Assembly: GCF_018688495.1 (NCBI RefSeq)
Contig: NZ_CP061320.1
Coordinates: 344,586 to 408,585 of the forward strand
DNA: 64,000 bases
Reading direction: 5' to 3'
Origin: Polynucleobacter sp. Adler-ghost
GTDB taxonomy: Bacteria; Pseudomonadota; Gammaproteobacteria; Burkholderiales; Burkholderiaceae
The translations under genes were made by a program, and so were the position numbers. The first letter of the stretch is position 1. Each line of letters begins with the position of its first letter. This document shows, piece after piece, positions 1-9,039 of this stretch. Below the pieces are notes generated by a model that worked only from the letters and a program-made list of their open reading frames with translations, searched no databases and was not told where the DNA came from.

Positions 1-2
1 TT

Positions 3-833
3 GGTAGCGTGCAGGTTTTAGAGCGCTCAGGTATTGGATCAGCTGCGCATCTGAATAAATTAGGCATCCCCGTCATTGCAGATTTACCGGGCGTAGGTGA
101 AAACTTACAAGACCATTTGCAATTACGCATGATCTACAAGGTCAATGGCATAAAGACTCTCAATACGAAAGCAAACTCTTTACTTGGCAAGCTGTCCATT
201 GGTATGGAGTACGTGTTTAAGCGCTCCGGACCGATGTCGATGGCCCCATCTCAGTTGGGTGCATTTGCATACAGCTCACCTGACCAGCCCTCTGCTAATT
301 TGGAGTATCACGTTCAACCGCTATCACTAGAAAAGTTCGGTGAAGATTTGCATTCCTTTAATGCGATTACTGCCAGTGTTTGTAACTTACGACCTACATC
401 TCGTGGCAGTGTACATATCAGTTCGATCGATCCAGAAGCGCCCCCAGTCATTGCACCAAATTATTTATCGACCGACGAAGACCGCAAAGTAGCTGCTGAC
501 TCATTGCGTCTCACACGCAAGATTTTAGAAAGTCCTGCGCTCAAACCGTACACGCCAGATGAGTACAAGCCAGGCAATCAATATCAAAGCGATGAAGAAC
601 TCATCAAAGCTGCTGGTGATATCGGCACAACGATTTTCCATCCAGTGGGCACCTGCAAGATGGGGCGCGATGATGATCCGATGGCAGTGCTTGATTCACA
701 ATTGCGAGTTAGGGGTATTCATCATTTGAGGGTGGTTGATGCATCTGCAATGCCGACAATTACTTCCGGTAATACTGCGGCGCCTACTATGATGATTGCG
801 CAACGCGCTGTTGAATTGCTTACTGGTGAGTAG
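3..833 (+). CDS. GMC-family FAD oxidoreductase, C-terminal part (cut by window start)
   Basis: The frame is open to the left edge, so the N-terminal FAD-binding Rossmann part lies outside the window. What remains is the substrate/cap domain and the C-terminal GMC signature. The SGIG and LGIPV...LPGVGENLQDH segments near the start match the second GMC signature region. The motif IFHPVGTCKMG carries the family's catalytic His, and the end (VVDASAMPTITSGNTAAPT) closes the FAD site. Choline dehydrogenase-like alcohol oxidation is the family role; the substrate is unknown. The following transporter gene overlaps its end, which suggests co-transcription. Confidence 0.9.
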   Translation, partial: GSVQVLERSGIGSAAHLNKLGIPVIADLPGVGENLQDHLQLRMIYKVNGIKTLNTKANSLLGKLSIGMEYVFKRSGPMSMAPSQLGAFAYSSPDQPSANLEYHVQPLSLEKFGEDLHSFNAITASVCNLRPTSRGSVHISSIDPEAPPVIAPNYLSTDEDRKVAADSLRLTRKILESPALKPYTPDEYKPGNQYQSDEELIKAAGDIGTTIFHPVGTCKMGRDDDPMAVLDSQLRVRGIHHLRVVDASAMPTITSGNTAAPTMMIAQRAVELLTGE

Positions 834-1755
834 TTCAAAAACATCAGGCAGTACTCAGTTGTATCCGAGGCTTCCTACAAGCCACTTGTTATTAGCGCTT
901 GCCATTGTTGCTGTGTGGGGAACTAACTTTGTGGTGATCAAAGTTTCTCTTGAAAGCTTCCCACCATTTTTATTCGCTGCTCTGCGATACATTTTTGCTT
1001 TATTGCCAGTAGTATTTTTTATTCCCAAGCCCAAGGTTTCTTGGGTCAATTTGTGTATCTATGGTTTGGCAACTGGACTTGGGCAGTTCGGCGTGATGTA
1101 CTTTGCGATTGATGGACGAATCTCTCCGGGGCTAGCATCCTTGCTTATTCAGACCCAAGTGTTTTTTACGATCGGCTTTGCGATGTTCTTTGCTAAAGAA
1201 GGTCTAAGGCTATATCAGGCAGTGTCCGTGGCGGTAGCAATGATGGGTTTGTTCATTATTGCGCTGCACACTGATGCCACAACGACTTTCTTGGGCCTAG
1301 CCTTAGTGGTGTTTGCTGGCTTCTCTTGGGGGGTTGCTAATACAGTGAGTCGTAGGGCTGGTGCTATTAATATGCTGTCCTATGTGGTTTGGGCAAGCGC
1401 GTTCTCAATACCTCCTTTGCTGCTTGTTTCACTCATCTTTGAGGGTGGTGCCGGCCATTTATGGGAAGTCACTCTAGTAGCACCAATGGGCGCTTGGATT
1501 GGAGTGCTCTGGCAGGCATGGGCTAATACCCTGTTTGGCTATGCTGCTTGGGGGTGGCTGCTTTCAAAGCACCCGGCTGCCGTGGTGGCTCCCGCCCCCT
1601 TACTAGTTCCCATCTTTGGCATGGGGGCATCTGCTTTTTTCCTAGGCGAAGCCTTGCCAGGCTGGAAAATCAGCGCTGCTGGCTTGGTAATTGCTGGTTT
1701 AGTGATCAATCTTTTCTGGCCTGCATTGCGAGAACAAAGTCGTAAGTTTTTTTAA
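826..1755 (+). CDS. EamA/DMT-family transporter (probable metabolite exporter)
   Basis: A roughly 310-residue, very hydrophobic protein with about ten predicted membrane helices and the two-fold EamA repeat. The N-terminal WGTNFVVIK and the second-half start GFSWGVANTVSRR are typical drug/metabolite transporter signatures. The closest well-known relatives are amino-acid or cysteine-metabolite exporters of the EamA (RhaT) group; the substrate cannot be read from the sequence. I prefer the GTG at 826, which overlaps the oxidoreductase stop by 8 bases. A TTG at 796 would add ten residues inside the preceding gene. Confidence 0.85.
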   Translation: MSSSKTSGSTQLYPRLPTSHLLLALAIVAVWGTNFVVIKVSLESFPPFLFAALRYIFALLPVVFFIPKPKVSWVNLCIYGLATGLGQFGVMYFAIDGRISPGLASLLIQTQVFFTIGFAMFFAKEGLRLYQAVSVAVAMMGLFIIALHTDATTTFLGLALVVFAGFSWGVANTVSRRAGAINMLSYVVWASAFSIPPLLLVSLIFEGGAGHLWEVTLVAPMGAWIGVLWQAWANTLFGYAAWGWLLSKHPAAVVAPAPLLVPIFGMGASAFFLGEALPGWKISAAGLVIAGLVINLFWPALREQSRKFF

Positions 1756-1773
1756 AACGACCTCTATCCCTAG

Positions 1774-1810
1774 GGGCTAATGTAAAACCCTAATACTGAG
1801 CCCTTTTTTT
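1774..1810 (+). terminator. Weak candidate terminator after the EamA gene
   Basis: GGGCT at 1774-1778 can pair with AGCCC at 1799-1803, and seven T residues follow. The stem is only 5 bp and the loop is 20 nt, so this is a weak call. An alternative pairing is TAGGGGC (1771-1777) with GCCCCTA (1811-1817). Confidence 0.3.
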
Positions 1811-1900
1811 GCCCCTATATTGACTGTAAGATAGCAATTCGCTTCAAGTTGTACCTACAAAAGAACTTATTTAATTAGCATTTTTAGTCATGGAGACTTT

Positions 1901-3085
1901 ATGAATATTCGTCGTCACATTTTTGCAGTGGCTGCTACTGCAATGTTATCAACCGGCGCTTATGCTGCCGATATCAAAGTAGGCGTAATCGGCCCGTTCA
2001 CTGGCGGCTCAGCTTCAATGGGCGTGAGTATGCGTGATGGCGTGCGTTTGGCTACTAAAGAAATTAACGCAGCTGGTGGCATTGACGGCAACAAGATTGT
2101 TTTAGTTGAGCGCGATGACGAAGCTAAAAACGAGCGTGGTGTACAAATCGCTCAAGAATTGATCAATAACGAAAAAGTAGCTGCTACTTTGGGTTACATC
2201 AACACTGGTGTGGCCTTGGCATCACAGCGCTTCTTCCAAGAAGCAAAGATCCCAGTCATCAACAACGTTGCTACTGGTACTTTGATTACTAAGCAATTTC
2301 CAAATGCCGCTGAGAACTATGTTTTCCGTACTTCTGCTGCTGACAACATCCAGGCTCCAATGATCGCTAAAGAAGCGGTTGAGAAGCGTGGCTTGAAGAA
2401 AGTAGCTATCTTGGCTGACTCAACTAACTATGGTCAGTTAGGTCGTGAAGACTTAGAAAAAGCGCTCAAGACTTATGGCGTAACTCCAGTAGCTACTGAA
2501 AAGTTCAACCTCGGTGACGTTGATATGACTTCACAGTTGCTCAAGGCAAAAAATGCTGGTGCAGAGGTTATTTTGACTTACGCAATCGGACCTGAGTTGG
2601 CGCAAATTGCTAACGGTATGGCGAAATTGGGTTGGAAAAAGCCAATGATCGGATCATGGACATTGTCTATGGCCAGCTTCATTGATACAGCTGGTAAGAA
2701 TGGTAACGGCGCAACAATGCCAGAGACTTTCATTCAGAATCCCCCAACAACACCAAAGCGTAAAGCTTTCGTTGAGGCTTACCTGAAGGATTTCAAGCCA
2801 AAGAACGGCATTATTGCTTCTCCAGTATCAGCAGCTCAAGGATACGACTCTGTATATCTCTTAGCAGCTGCGATCAAGCAAGCTAAAGGCACAGAAGGAC
2901 CAAAGATCTTGGCTGCATTGCAAGATCTGAAAACTCCAGTCGAGGGCGTTGTAATGACCTACAACAAGCCATTTAGCGCAACTGACCATGAGGCTATCAA
3001 AGCTAAAGACGTTGTGATGGGCATTGTTGAGGACGGCAAGGTTGAGTTCTTGAATGCTGAAGATGCAACACCTAAGAAGAAGTAA
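1901..3085 (+). CDS. Branched-chain amino-acid-type ABC transporter, periplasmic substrate-binding protein
   Basis: 394 residues with a clear signal peptide ending in GAYA before ADIKVG, then the Peripla_BP_6 (LivK-like) fold. Landmarks are IGPFTGGSASMGVSMRDG and LVERDDEAKNERG. The start at 1901 has GGAG upstream at about the right distance. It is the first gene of a transporter set whose permease and ATPase genes follow in the same direction. A strong hairpin separates it from the first permease, which commonly lets the binding protein be made in excess. Ligands in this family include Leu/Ile/Val, amides, urea and aromatic acids, and the sequence does not decide between them. Confidence 0.92.
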   Translation: MNIRRHIFAVAATAMLSTGAYAADIKVGVIGPFTGGSASMGVSMRDGVRLATKEINAAGGIDGNKIVLVERDDEAKNERGVQIAQELINNEKVAATLGYINTGVALASQRFFQEAKIPVINNVATGTLITKQFPNAAENYVFRTSAADNIQAPMIAKEAVEKRGLKKVAILADSTNYGQLGREDLEKALKTYGVTPVATEKFNLGDVDMTSQLLKAKNAGAEVILTYAIGPELAQIANGMAKLGWKKPMIGSWTLSMASFIDTAGKNGNGATMPETFIQNPPTTPKRKAFVEAYLKDFKPKNGIIASPVSAAQGYDSVYLLAAAIKQAKGTEGPKILAALQDLKTPVEGVVMTYNKPFSATDHEAIKAKDVVMGIVEDGKVEFLNAEDATPKKK

Positions 3086-3150
3086 TCCTTCTTAGAGTGG
3101 GTGCGGAAACTCAAATTTTCCGCACTGCAGCAATTTAAAAGGTATTAATA

Positions 3151-3183
3151 AGCAAAACGCCGCCCACAAAGCGGCGTTTTGCT
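3151..3183 (+). terminator. Hairpin between binding protein and permease (partial terminator/attenuator)
   Basis: A perfect 13-bp inverted repeat, AGCAAAACGCCGC at 3151-3163 and GCGGCGTTTTGCT at 3171-3183, has a 7-nt loop. The T run lies inside the right arm. It probably lowers read-through from the binding-protein gene into the permease genes, or protects the 3' end of the binding-protein mRNA. Confidence 0.75.
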
Positions 3184-3236
3184 TACAATGTCGGATCGTT
3201 CATAAAACAGTTTTAGAATTTTTTTAGGTCTACATC

Positions 3237-4115
3237 ATGGAAATGTTTGCACAAATCCTCTCCAGCGGTATAGCGGTGGGCATGATCTACGCGGTCATTG
3301 CTTTCGGCTTTCAGCTGACTTTTGCCACATCTGGCACATTGAATTTCGGTCAAGGTGAGGCCTTGATGTTGGGCGCCTTAGTCGGCCTGACATGTGTTGA
3401 CATGTTCGGTATGAACTACTGGCTCATGATCCCAATCGTCTGCCTATTCGGGATGGTGCAAGGTGGCTTCGTTGAGCTGATTGGTGTTCGTCCTGCGATT
3501 AAGATCAAATCTGAGTTTGGTTGGATTATGTCCACTATCGCGTTGGGCATTATTTTCAAAAACGTGGCTGAAAATATTTGGGGTCGTGATGCATTGCCAT
3601 TTCCATCCCCGTTGCCGATGGAACCAATGGCATTCCTTGGGGCAAACATTTTGCCAATGGAAATCTTGGTTGTAGTTGGCGCTTTAGTCATGATGTTGTT
3701 GGTGGAGTTCTTTAACCGTAAAACAATTTACGGTAAAGCGGTTGTCGCAACAGCAAACGATCGTGATGCTGCCGGCTTAATGGGAATTAATACCAGCTTG
3801 GTAATTACCTTCTCATATGCACTCTCATCCTTAACTGCTGCCTTTGCAGGTGTTCTGATTGCACCGTTGACATTGACTGGCGCTGCTATGGGTGGTGCTC
3901 TGGGTTTAAAAGCATTTGCAGTGGCCATTATTGGCGGCCTCTCAAGTGGTATGGGAATCATTGTGGGTGGTTTGATTCTCGGAATTGTTGAGACTGCCAC
4001 AGGCTTTTATATTTCTACCGGCTACAAAGACGTACCAGGCTTGATCTTGCTCTTATTAGTGCTTGCATTTAAGCCATCTGGTCTCTTTGGTAAAACTGCA
4101 ATCAAGAAAGTTTAA
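3237..4115 (+). CDS. livH: LivH-type ABC transporter permease
   Basis: 292 residues and about eight hydrophobic segments. The N-terminal stretch with GMIYAVIAFGFQLTFATSG and NFGQGEALMLGAL is the typical LivH signature of branched-chain permeases (BPD_transp_2). AIIGGLSSGMG and GLILGIVETATGFYIS lie near the C-terminus as in LivH. The product sits in the inner membrane and pairs with the permease half of the next gene. Three bases separate its stop from the following ATG, so the two are translationally linked. Confidence 0.92.
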   Translation: MEMFAQILSSGIAVGMIYAVIAFGFQLTFATSGTLNFGQGEALMLGALVGLTCVDMFGMNYWLMIPIVCLFGMVQGGFVELIGVRPAIKIKSEFGWIMSTIALGIIFKNVAENIWGRDALPFPSPLPMEPMAFLGANILPMEILVVVGALVMMLLVEFFNRKTIYGKAVVATANDRDAAGLMGINTSLVITFSYALSSLTAAFAGVLIAPLTLTGAAMGGALGLKAFAVAIIGGLSSGMGIIVGGLILGIVETATGFYISTGYKDVPGLILLLLVLAFKPSGLFGKTAIKKV

Positions 4116-4117
4116 TA

Positions 4118-6046
4118 ATGAAATCGAAGTCTCTATTACCTCTATTAATTGCAATTGTTGGCTTATTTAGCCTGCCTTTATTTATCAGCAATCCGTACTA
4201 TATTCACTTGATAGAAACGATTCTGATTTACACCATCCTGTTGTATGGCTTAGATATTGTGGTGGGTTATGTAGGTCAAGTTTCCTTGGGTCATGCCGCC
4301 TTATTCGGAATTGGTTCGTACACCGCAGGTGTGCTATTTTTCCATTTCGGTGCCTCAATTTGGCTGACCTTGCCAGCAGCAATCGTGGTTACAGCGATCT
4401 TTGGCGGAATTCTAGCCCTGCCTGCGCTGAAGGTTATTGGACCTTACTTGGCGATGGTGACCTTGGCATTTGGAACCATTACCCAGATCTTAATTAACGA
4501 GATGACATGGCTCACAGAAGGCCCACTAGGAATCAAAATTCCTAAGCCTGATCTGATGGGTGCCCCAATGTCAAAGGCACAGTTTTTCTGGTTGGTCTGT
4601 ATCGTTTTGATCATTGCCTTGGTGGTGGTTGATCGTTTTGTTAAATCTCAGATGGGCCGTGCTTTTGAGGCTTTACGTGATAGTCCTGTAGCTTGCGACT
4701 GTATGGGTGTCTCCGTTTATCGCTATAAAGTCATTGCCTTCGTGATTAGTGCTGGCTTTGCTGGTCTGGCTGGTTGCTTGTATGCCTACTCGGAGCAATA
4801 CATCTCACCAAATACCTATAACAATGAATTAGCCGTTCTTTTCTTGTTGGCAGTCATTATGGGTGGTCGTAAGTCTCGTTTGGGTTCATTACTAGGCGCT
4901 GCCATTATTGTTCTGCTGCCTAAACTCCTCGACGATATTAATTTATTCCGTATTGTGGCTACTACGATCGCGGTTGTAGTTGCCGTAGGTGCGGCTATGG
5001 CTCTTTCTAAGAAAGTCACTACGCCAAGACGCGTGATGGTGCCTTTGGCGGGAGTAGTTGGTCTGGCAGCGTTCTCATTTTGGTTAGACAGAATCTCCGA
5101 TTGGCGTTTGAGTATTTTCGGCTTCATGATTTTGTTGGTGGTGTATTACTTGCAAAACGGTATCGTTGGTTTTGCGAAGAGCTTCTACCAATCTATCATC
5201 GGCAAGACAGTGACAACTCGCGGTGAAAAAGCAGATGAAATCGATGATTCAATCAGCTTCATTAGCGCGGTTAATAATCAAAATGCGGGTACTGAGCTTC
5301 TTAAAGTTGACTCCGTGCTGATGCAGTTTGGTGGTCTGAAGGCCTTGAATAATGTTGACCTCAGCATTAAGCGCGGCACCATTCATGGTTTGATTGGACC
5401 AAACGGCTCCGGTAAGAGCACCATGATGAACGTTCTGACTGGCATCTATCAACCTACGGCCGGTAATGTGCTGTATGCAGGTCAGAGCGTAGTTGGTCGC
5501 ACTTCCTCTGATATTGCTTTGTCTGGTATTGCGCGTACCTTCCAAAACGTTCAGCTCTTCGGTGAGATGACTGCCATCCAAAATATTTTGGTTGGATTGC
5601 ATCACACCTTTAAATCCAATATGTTGGAGATTGCGCTGAACTTGCCACGCTACAAAAAGGAATCGCAAGAAGCACATGCTCGCGCAATGGCCTTATTGAA
5701 GTTTGTGGGCTTGGAAGATTTAGCGAATGAAGAGGCGCGTAATTTGCCATACGGTAAACAACGCTCCTTAGAGATTGCCCGCGCCTTGGCTTTAGATCCT
5801 GAGTTGCTCTTGTTAGATGAGCCAGCTGCTGGTTTGACAGCTCCAGATATTAAAGAACTCTTGCGCATTATTCGTAAGATCCGCGATAGCGGTATTACCT
5901 TCATCCTGATTGAGCATCATATGGATGTGGTGATGTCAGTGTGCGATACCGTTTCTGTATTGGACTTCGGTCAGAAGATTGCAGAAGGTAAACCAGCTGA
6001 AGTTCAGGCAGACGAGAAGGTGATTCATGCCTACTTGGGTACTTAA
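4118..6046 (+). CDS. Fused LivM-type permease and LivG-type ATPase
   Basis: 642 residues. Positions 1 to about 300 form a LivM permease (LDIVVGYVGQVSLGHAALFGIG is diagnostic). Two extra hydrophobic segments follow at about 305-350. From about 395 there is a complete LivG ATPase: Walker A GPNGSGKST near 427, signature LPYGKQRSLEIARAL near 542, Walker B LLLLDEPAAGL near 564. Permease and ATPase are usually separate polypeptides; here no stop or start lies between the halves. Stoichiometry would then be one LivM/LivG chain with LivH and LivF, an inference from composition. Confidence 0.92.
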   Translation: MKSKSLLPLLIAIVGLFSLPLFISNPYYIHLIETILIYTILLYGLDIVVGYVGQVSLGHAALFGIGSYTAGVLFFHFGASIWLTLPAAIVVTAIFGGILALPALKVIGPYLAMVTLAFGTITQILINEMTWLTEGPLGIKIPKPDLMGAPMSKAQFFWLVCIVLIIALVVVDRFVKSQMGRAFEALRDSPVACDCMGVSVYRYKVIAFVISAGFAGLAGCLYAYSEQYISPNTYNNELAVLFLLAVIMGGRKSRLGSLLGAAIIVLLPKLLDDINLFRIVATTIAVVVAVGAAMALSKKVTTPRRVMVPLAGVVGLAAFSFWLDRISDWRLSIFGFMILLVVYYLQNGIVGFAKSFYQSIIGKTVTTRGEKADEIDDSISFISAVNNQNAGTELLKVDSVLMQFGGLKALNNVDLSIKRGTIHGLIGPNGSGKSTMMNVLTGIYQPTAGNVLYAGQSVVGRTSSDIALSGIARTFQNVQLFGEMTAIQNILVGLHHTFKSNMLEIALNLPRYKKESQEAHARAMALLKFVGLEDLANEEARNLPYGKQRSLEIARALALDPELLLLDEPAAGLTAPDIKELLRIIRKIRDSGITFILIEHHMDVVMSVCDTVSVLDFGQKIAEGKPAEVQADEKVIHAYLGT

Positions 6047-6077
6047 TCACTAGAACTATATTGAATCGGTAAATACC

Positions 6078-6806
6078 ATGTTATCTATTAAGAATCTTGA
6101 AGCAGGCTATGGCAAAGTAAAAGTTCTGCACGGCATCAATATTGATGTTCCTAAAGGACAAGTTATTACTTTGATTGGCTCTAACGGCGCTGGTAAAACA
6201 ACGACGATGCGCGCTATCACCGGCATGATTAAGCCGACCGGTGGCGAAGTCACGCTAGGTGGCGAAAAAATTGATGGTTACGACTCTCATAAAATCGCAC
6301 GTCTTGGTTTAGCGCATAGTCCAGAAGGCCGTCGTGTATTTACGACGATGTCTGTGAACGACAACCTCCTGTTAGGCGCATTTCCACGTTTTACGGGTAG
6401 TCGTCCAAAAGGTGACATTAAGAACGATCTTGAGAGATCTCTCGAAATGTTCCCACGCTTAAAAGAGCGTCGCAATCAGTTGGCGGGAACATTGTCAGGT
6501 GGTGAGCAACAGATGTTGGCGATGGCCCGTGCTGTGATGCTCAATCCAGAGATCATTCTCTTGGATGAGCCTTCAATGGGCTTGGCGCCGATTTTGGTTG
6601 AGGAAGTTTTCAGAATTATTTCTAATCTCAAATCACAAGGTGTCACGATGCTATTGGTTGAGCAGTTTGCTGCCGCAGCCCTAAATGTTGCTGATTATGG
6701 ATATGTGCTTGAGAACGGTAAGATTGCAACTCATGGACCAGCAGATAAGTTAATGCATGATCCTGCTGTGAAAGCGGCTTACTTAGGTGGTGCTAGCAGC
6801 CACTAA
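6078..6806 (+). CDS. livF: LivF-type ABC transporter ATPase
   Basis: 242 residues, the normal LivF length. Walker A is GSNGAGKTT, the signature is LSGGEQQMLAMARA, and Walker B is IILLDEPSMGLAP followed by the LVEQ switch region. It lies 31 bases after the fused permease/ATPase gene and before a strong terminator, so it closes the operon. It would pair with the ATPase half of the fusion to power uptake. Confidence 0.93.
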   Translation: MLSIKNLEAGYGKVKVLHGINIDVPKGQVITLIGSNGAGKTTTMRAITGMIKPTGGEVTLGGEKIDGYDSHKIARLGLAHSPEGRRVFTTMSVNDNLLLGAFPRFTGSRPKGDIKNDLERSLEMFPRLKERRNQLAGTLSGGEQQMLAMARAVMLNPEIILLDEPSMGLAPILVEEVFRIISNLKSQGVTMLLVEQFAAAALNVADYGYVLENGKIATHGPADKLMHDPAVKAAYLGGASSH

Positions 6807-6832
6807 GATTGAGTGTCAATGTGTTTGTCAAA

Positions 6833-6855
6833 AGCCCTCGAAAGAGGGCTTTTTC
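6833..6855 (+). terminator. Rho-independent terminator of the transporter operon
   Basis: AGCCCTC (6833-6839) and GAGGGCT (6844-6850) form a 7-bp stem with a GAAA tetraloop, followed by a T run. An A run on the left side would let it also serve the leftward gene that ends nearby. Confidence 0.88.
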
Positions 6856-6910
6856 TATTGGAGAGTAAGCCAACCCTCTACTTTTCTAGTTCTGAATAAG
6901 CAAGATAGGC

Positions 6911-7735
6911 TCACAGATTCAAAATTAGTACGCCTTTAATCAGTAAGCTCACTGCAATTACTAAAGTGAAGATCGAGAAAATGAGTTGAGTGTGCGGACC
7001 ACTTAATTTTTTACCTAGTAGTAGTCCAATCAGTAGTCCGCCCAAGGCGGCAAGTGCAAAGGGCGCAGCAACTAAGATATTTAAGCTACCGCTAACTGCC
7101 GAGAATATTGCTCCTCCACCAGTGATGATGGCGAGCACTCCCAGTGAGGTGGCAACGATTGATTTGATAGGTAAATCGGTATAGCGCTTCAGTGCAGGCA
7201 CGATGATGAATCCACCGCCAACGCCAAGTAAGCCAGATAGGAAGCCTGCAATACTACCGGCGAGCATGAGGGCGCGCGCACAAGGCAGGGTCCATTGGAG
7301 TTTCCCAATAGCAGGATTGATGAGGCAGGGTGGGGGCTTTCTGTTTTCCTCCGGAATACCCCGAATCAGATTGCGAGCCTGACTCAACAAGCGAATAGCT
7401 ACATATAACAAGATCAAGCTAAAGAGGATCTGTAAGGGCGCATTCGGAATCTGAGGTGCAATCCAAAGCCCTAGTGGGGATAGTACTAAACCAAAGACAG
7501 CCATAAAACCTGCTGCTTTATAGCGCAAGATCTTATTTTTAAGACCCAGAATGGCGCCAATAGTGGAGGCTAGGGCAACGGCGCAAAGCGCAATTGGCGC
7601 TGCTTCTGCAATAGGTAGGCCTAGGAAGAAAACCAATAGCGGAACAGACAAGATCCCGCCGCCCGCGCCAGTAAGGCCCATGAGGATGCCTACTAGGATG
7701 CCGAGCGAGGGGCTGATGAGAGTTGAGTAATCCAT
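6911..7735 (-). CDS. TauE/SafE-family sulfite/anion exporter
   Basis: 274 residues with about eight hydrophobic helices and the two half-repeats of TauE/SafE: GILMGLTGAGGGILSVPLL at the N-terminus and GFLSGLLGVGGGFIIVPAL in the second half. Family members move sulfite, sulfoacetate or thiosulfate-like anions across the inner membrane. It is divergent from a persulfide-dioxygenase-like gene and a BigR-like repressor gene, with a palindrome in the shared promoter region. Export of sulfite made from persulfide oxidation is therefore a reasonable, inferred role. Confidence 0.88.
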   Translation of the reverse strand: MDYSTLISPSLGILVGILMGLTGAGGGILSVPLLVFFLGLPIAEAAPIALCAVALASTIGAILGLKNKILRYKAAGFMAVFGLVLSPLGLWIAPQIPNAPLQILFSLILLYVAIRLLSQARNLIRGIPEENRKPPPCLINPAIGKLQWTLPCARALMLAGSIAGFLSGLLGVGGGFIIVPALKRYTDLPIKSIVATSLGVLAIITGGGAIFSAVSGSLNILVAAPFALAALGGLLIGLLLGKKLSGPHTQLIFSIFTLVIAVSLLIKGVLILNL

Positions 7736-7757
7736 TGCAATTTATTTTATATTAATA

Positions 7758-7779
7758 TAGTATATAAAAATATATACTA
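7758..7779. promoter_or_regulatory. Candidate operator for the BigR-like ArsR repressor
   Basis: TAGTATATA (7758-7766) and TATATACTA (7771-7779) are a perfect 9-bp inverted repeat around AAAA, inside a very AT-rich region between the divergent TauE and hydrolase genes. BigR/SqrR-type repressors bind AT-rich palindromes in front of such operons, and a repressor of that type is encoded two genes away. Binding itself is inferred. Confidence 0.6.
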
Positions 7780-7801
7780 ATAATGCATCCGAAAGAATGA
7801 A

Positions 7802-8675
7802 TTGACTATAAAGCCCGCCCCCTTGATTAAAGATTTTTTTTGATCCAGAAACATGGACTTATACCTATGTGGTCTATGAATGTGAAGGAGCTCCTTGCGT
7901 CATCATTGACTCTGTCTTGAGCTATGACCCTAAATCAGGCAGAACAAGTACCAAGTCTGCTGATGAGGTGATTACTTTTATAAAGGCGCACCAACTCCAA
8001 GTTGATTGGATCTTAGAGACGCATGCTCATGCAGATCACCTAACAGCAGCCCCATATTTACAAAGTCACTTAGGTGGCAAGTTGGTCATTGGGGATCACA
8101 TTACCAATGTGCAGAAAGTATTTAAAGGCGTCTTCAATTTAGATGATCACTTTAAAGTAGATGGCACTCAATTTGACCATTTGTTGAAAGAGGGTGAATT
8201 GCTCACTTTCGGAAATCTCTCATTAAAGGCGCTGTTTGTGCCGGGTCATACCCCTGCTTGCATGGCCTATGAAATCGGTGATGCCATCTTTGTAGGCGAT
8301 ACCCTATTTATGCCAGATGTCGGCACTGCCCGTTGTGATTTTCCGGGCGGTGATGCGAAGAGGCTCTATCAATCTATTCAAAAGATTTTGTCTTATCCTG
8401 ATCAGACCAAGTTATATATGTGCCATGACTATCCGCCAAATAATCGACCTGCAACTGGCATGACCACTGTTGCTGATGAGAAGGCAAATAATATTCATTT
8501 ACATGATGGCATGACTGAAGCGCAATTTGTGAAAATGCGCACCACACGAGATAAAACTCTAGAGATGCCAACACTAATCTTGCCTTCTATTCAGGTCAAT
8601 ATACGAGCTGGACATTTTCCTGAGGCCGATAGCAATGGAGTTTCTTATTTAAAAATTCCCTTGAATGCACTCTGA
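7802..8675 (+). CDS. Persulfide dioxygenase-like metallo-beta-lactamase fold protein; apparent frameshift near the 5' end
   Basis: The body (from GTG 7869) has the HxHxDH metal motif THAHADHL, GHTPACMAYE and GDTLFMPDVGTARCDFPGG, as in ETHE1/Blh-type persulfide dioxygenases that oxidise glutathione persulfide to sulfite. Homologues start with a segment like FFDPETWTYTYVV. Here that segment is encoded upstream of 7869 but without an ATG, GTG or TTG. The run of eight T at 7834-7841 is the cause: with seven T, a TTG at 7802 or 7823 would read straight into IKDFFDPETWTYTY. Either one base is wrong in the sequence, the gene is damaged, or a rare ATT start (7833) is used. Confidence 0.8.
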
Positions 8676-8688
8676 TCGGAGAATGACA

Positions 8689-9006
8689 ATGAATATGCCC
8701 ATCTCCAAAGCGGAGTTAAAGAGGATGCAGTCAGCCGCAGATGATGCTTGTAAGCTCATGAAGGTCTTATCCAACCGAGATCGCATGATGCTCTTATGTG
8801 AAATCGGGCAAGAAGAAAAATGTGTTGGTGAATTAGAAACAGCGCTGGATTTACATCAGCCCACTCTCTCGCAGCAACTTACCGTGTTGCGTAAAGAAAA
8901 GCTAGTTAAAACACGTAGAGAAGGAAAGCAAATTTATTACTCTCTATCTAGTGAAGTTGCTGTAGCAGTGATGAGTTTGCTCTACAAATATTTTTGCAAG
9001 AAGTAA
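8689..9006 (+). CDS. ArsR-family repressor, BigR/SqrR-like persulfide sensor
   Basis: About 105 residues with an ArsR winged helix (recognition region HQPTLSQQLTVLRKEKLVKTRREGKQIYY). Two cysteines sit where BigR-type sensors have their redox pair: one in MMLLCEIG and one near the C-terminus in KYFCKK. In the family a disulfide or polysulfide link between them releases DNA. An additional Cys lies in EEKCVGE. I chose the ATG at 8689 because GGAG (8678-8681) is 7 bases away; in-frame starts at 8665 and 8683 are poorer. It follows the hydrolase gene by 13 bases. Confidence 0.8.
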   Translation: MNMPISKAELKRMQSAADDACKLMKVLSNRDRMMLLCEIGQEEKCVGELETALDLHQPTLSQQLTVLRKEKLVKTRREGKQIYYSLSSEVAVAVMSLLYKYFCKK

Positions 9007-9039
9007 TCAATCATTAAACCGTTTTAAAGGGAGTTCAAT

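Noticed and set aside
3416..5904. Long open frames antisense to the ABC transporter genes
   Set aside because: They are shadows of strongly conserved transporter genes and show no protein family features.
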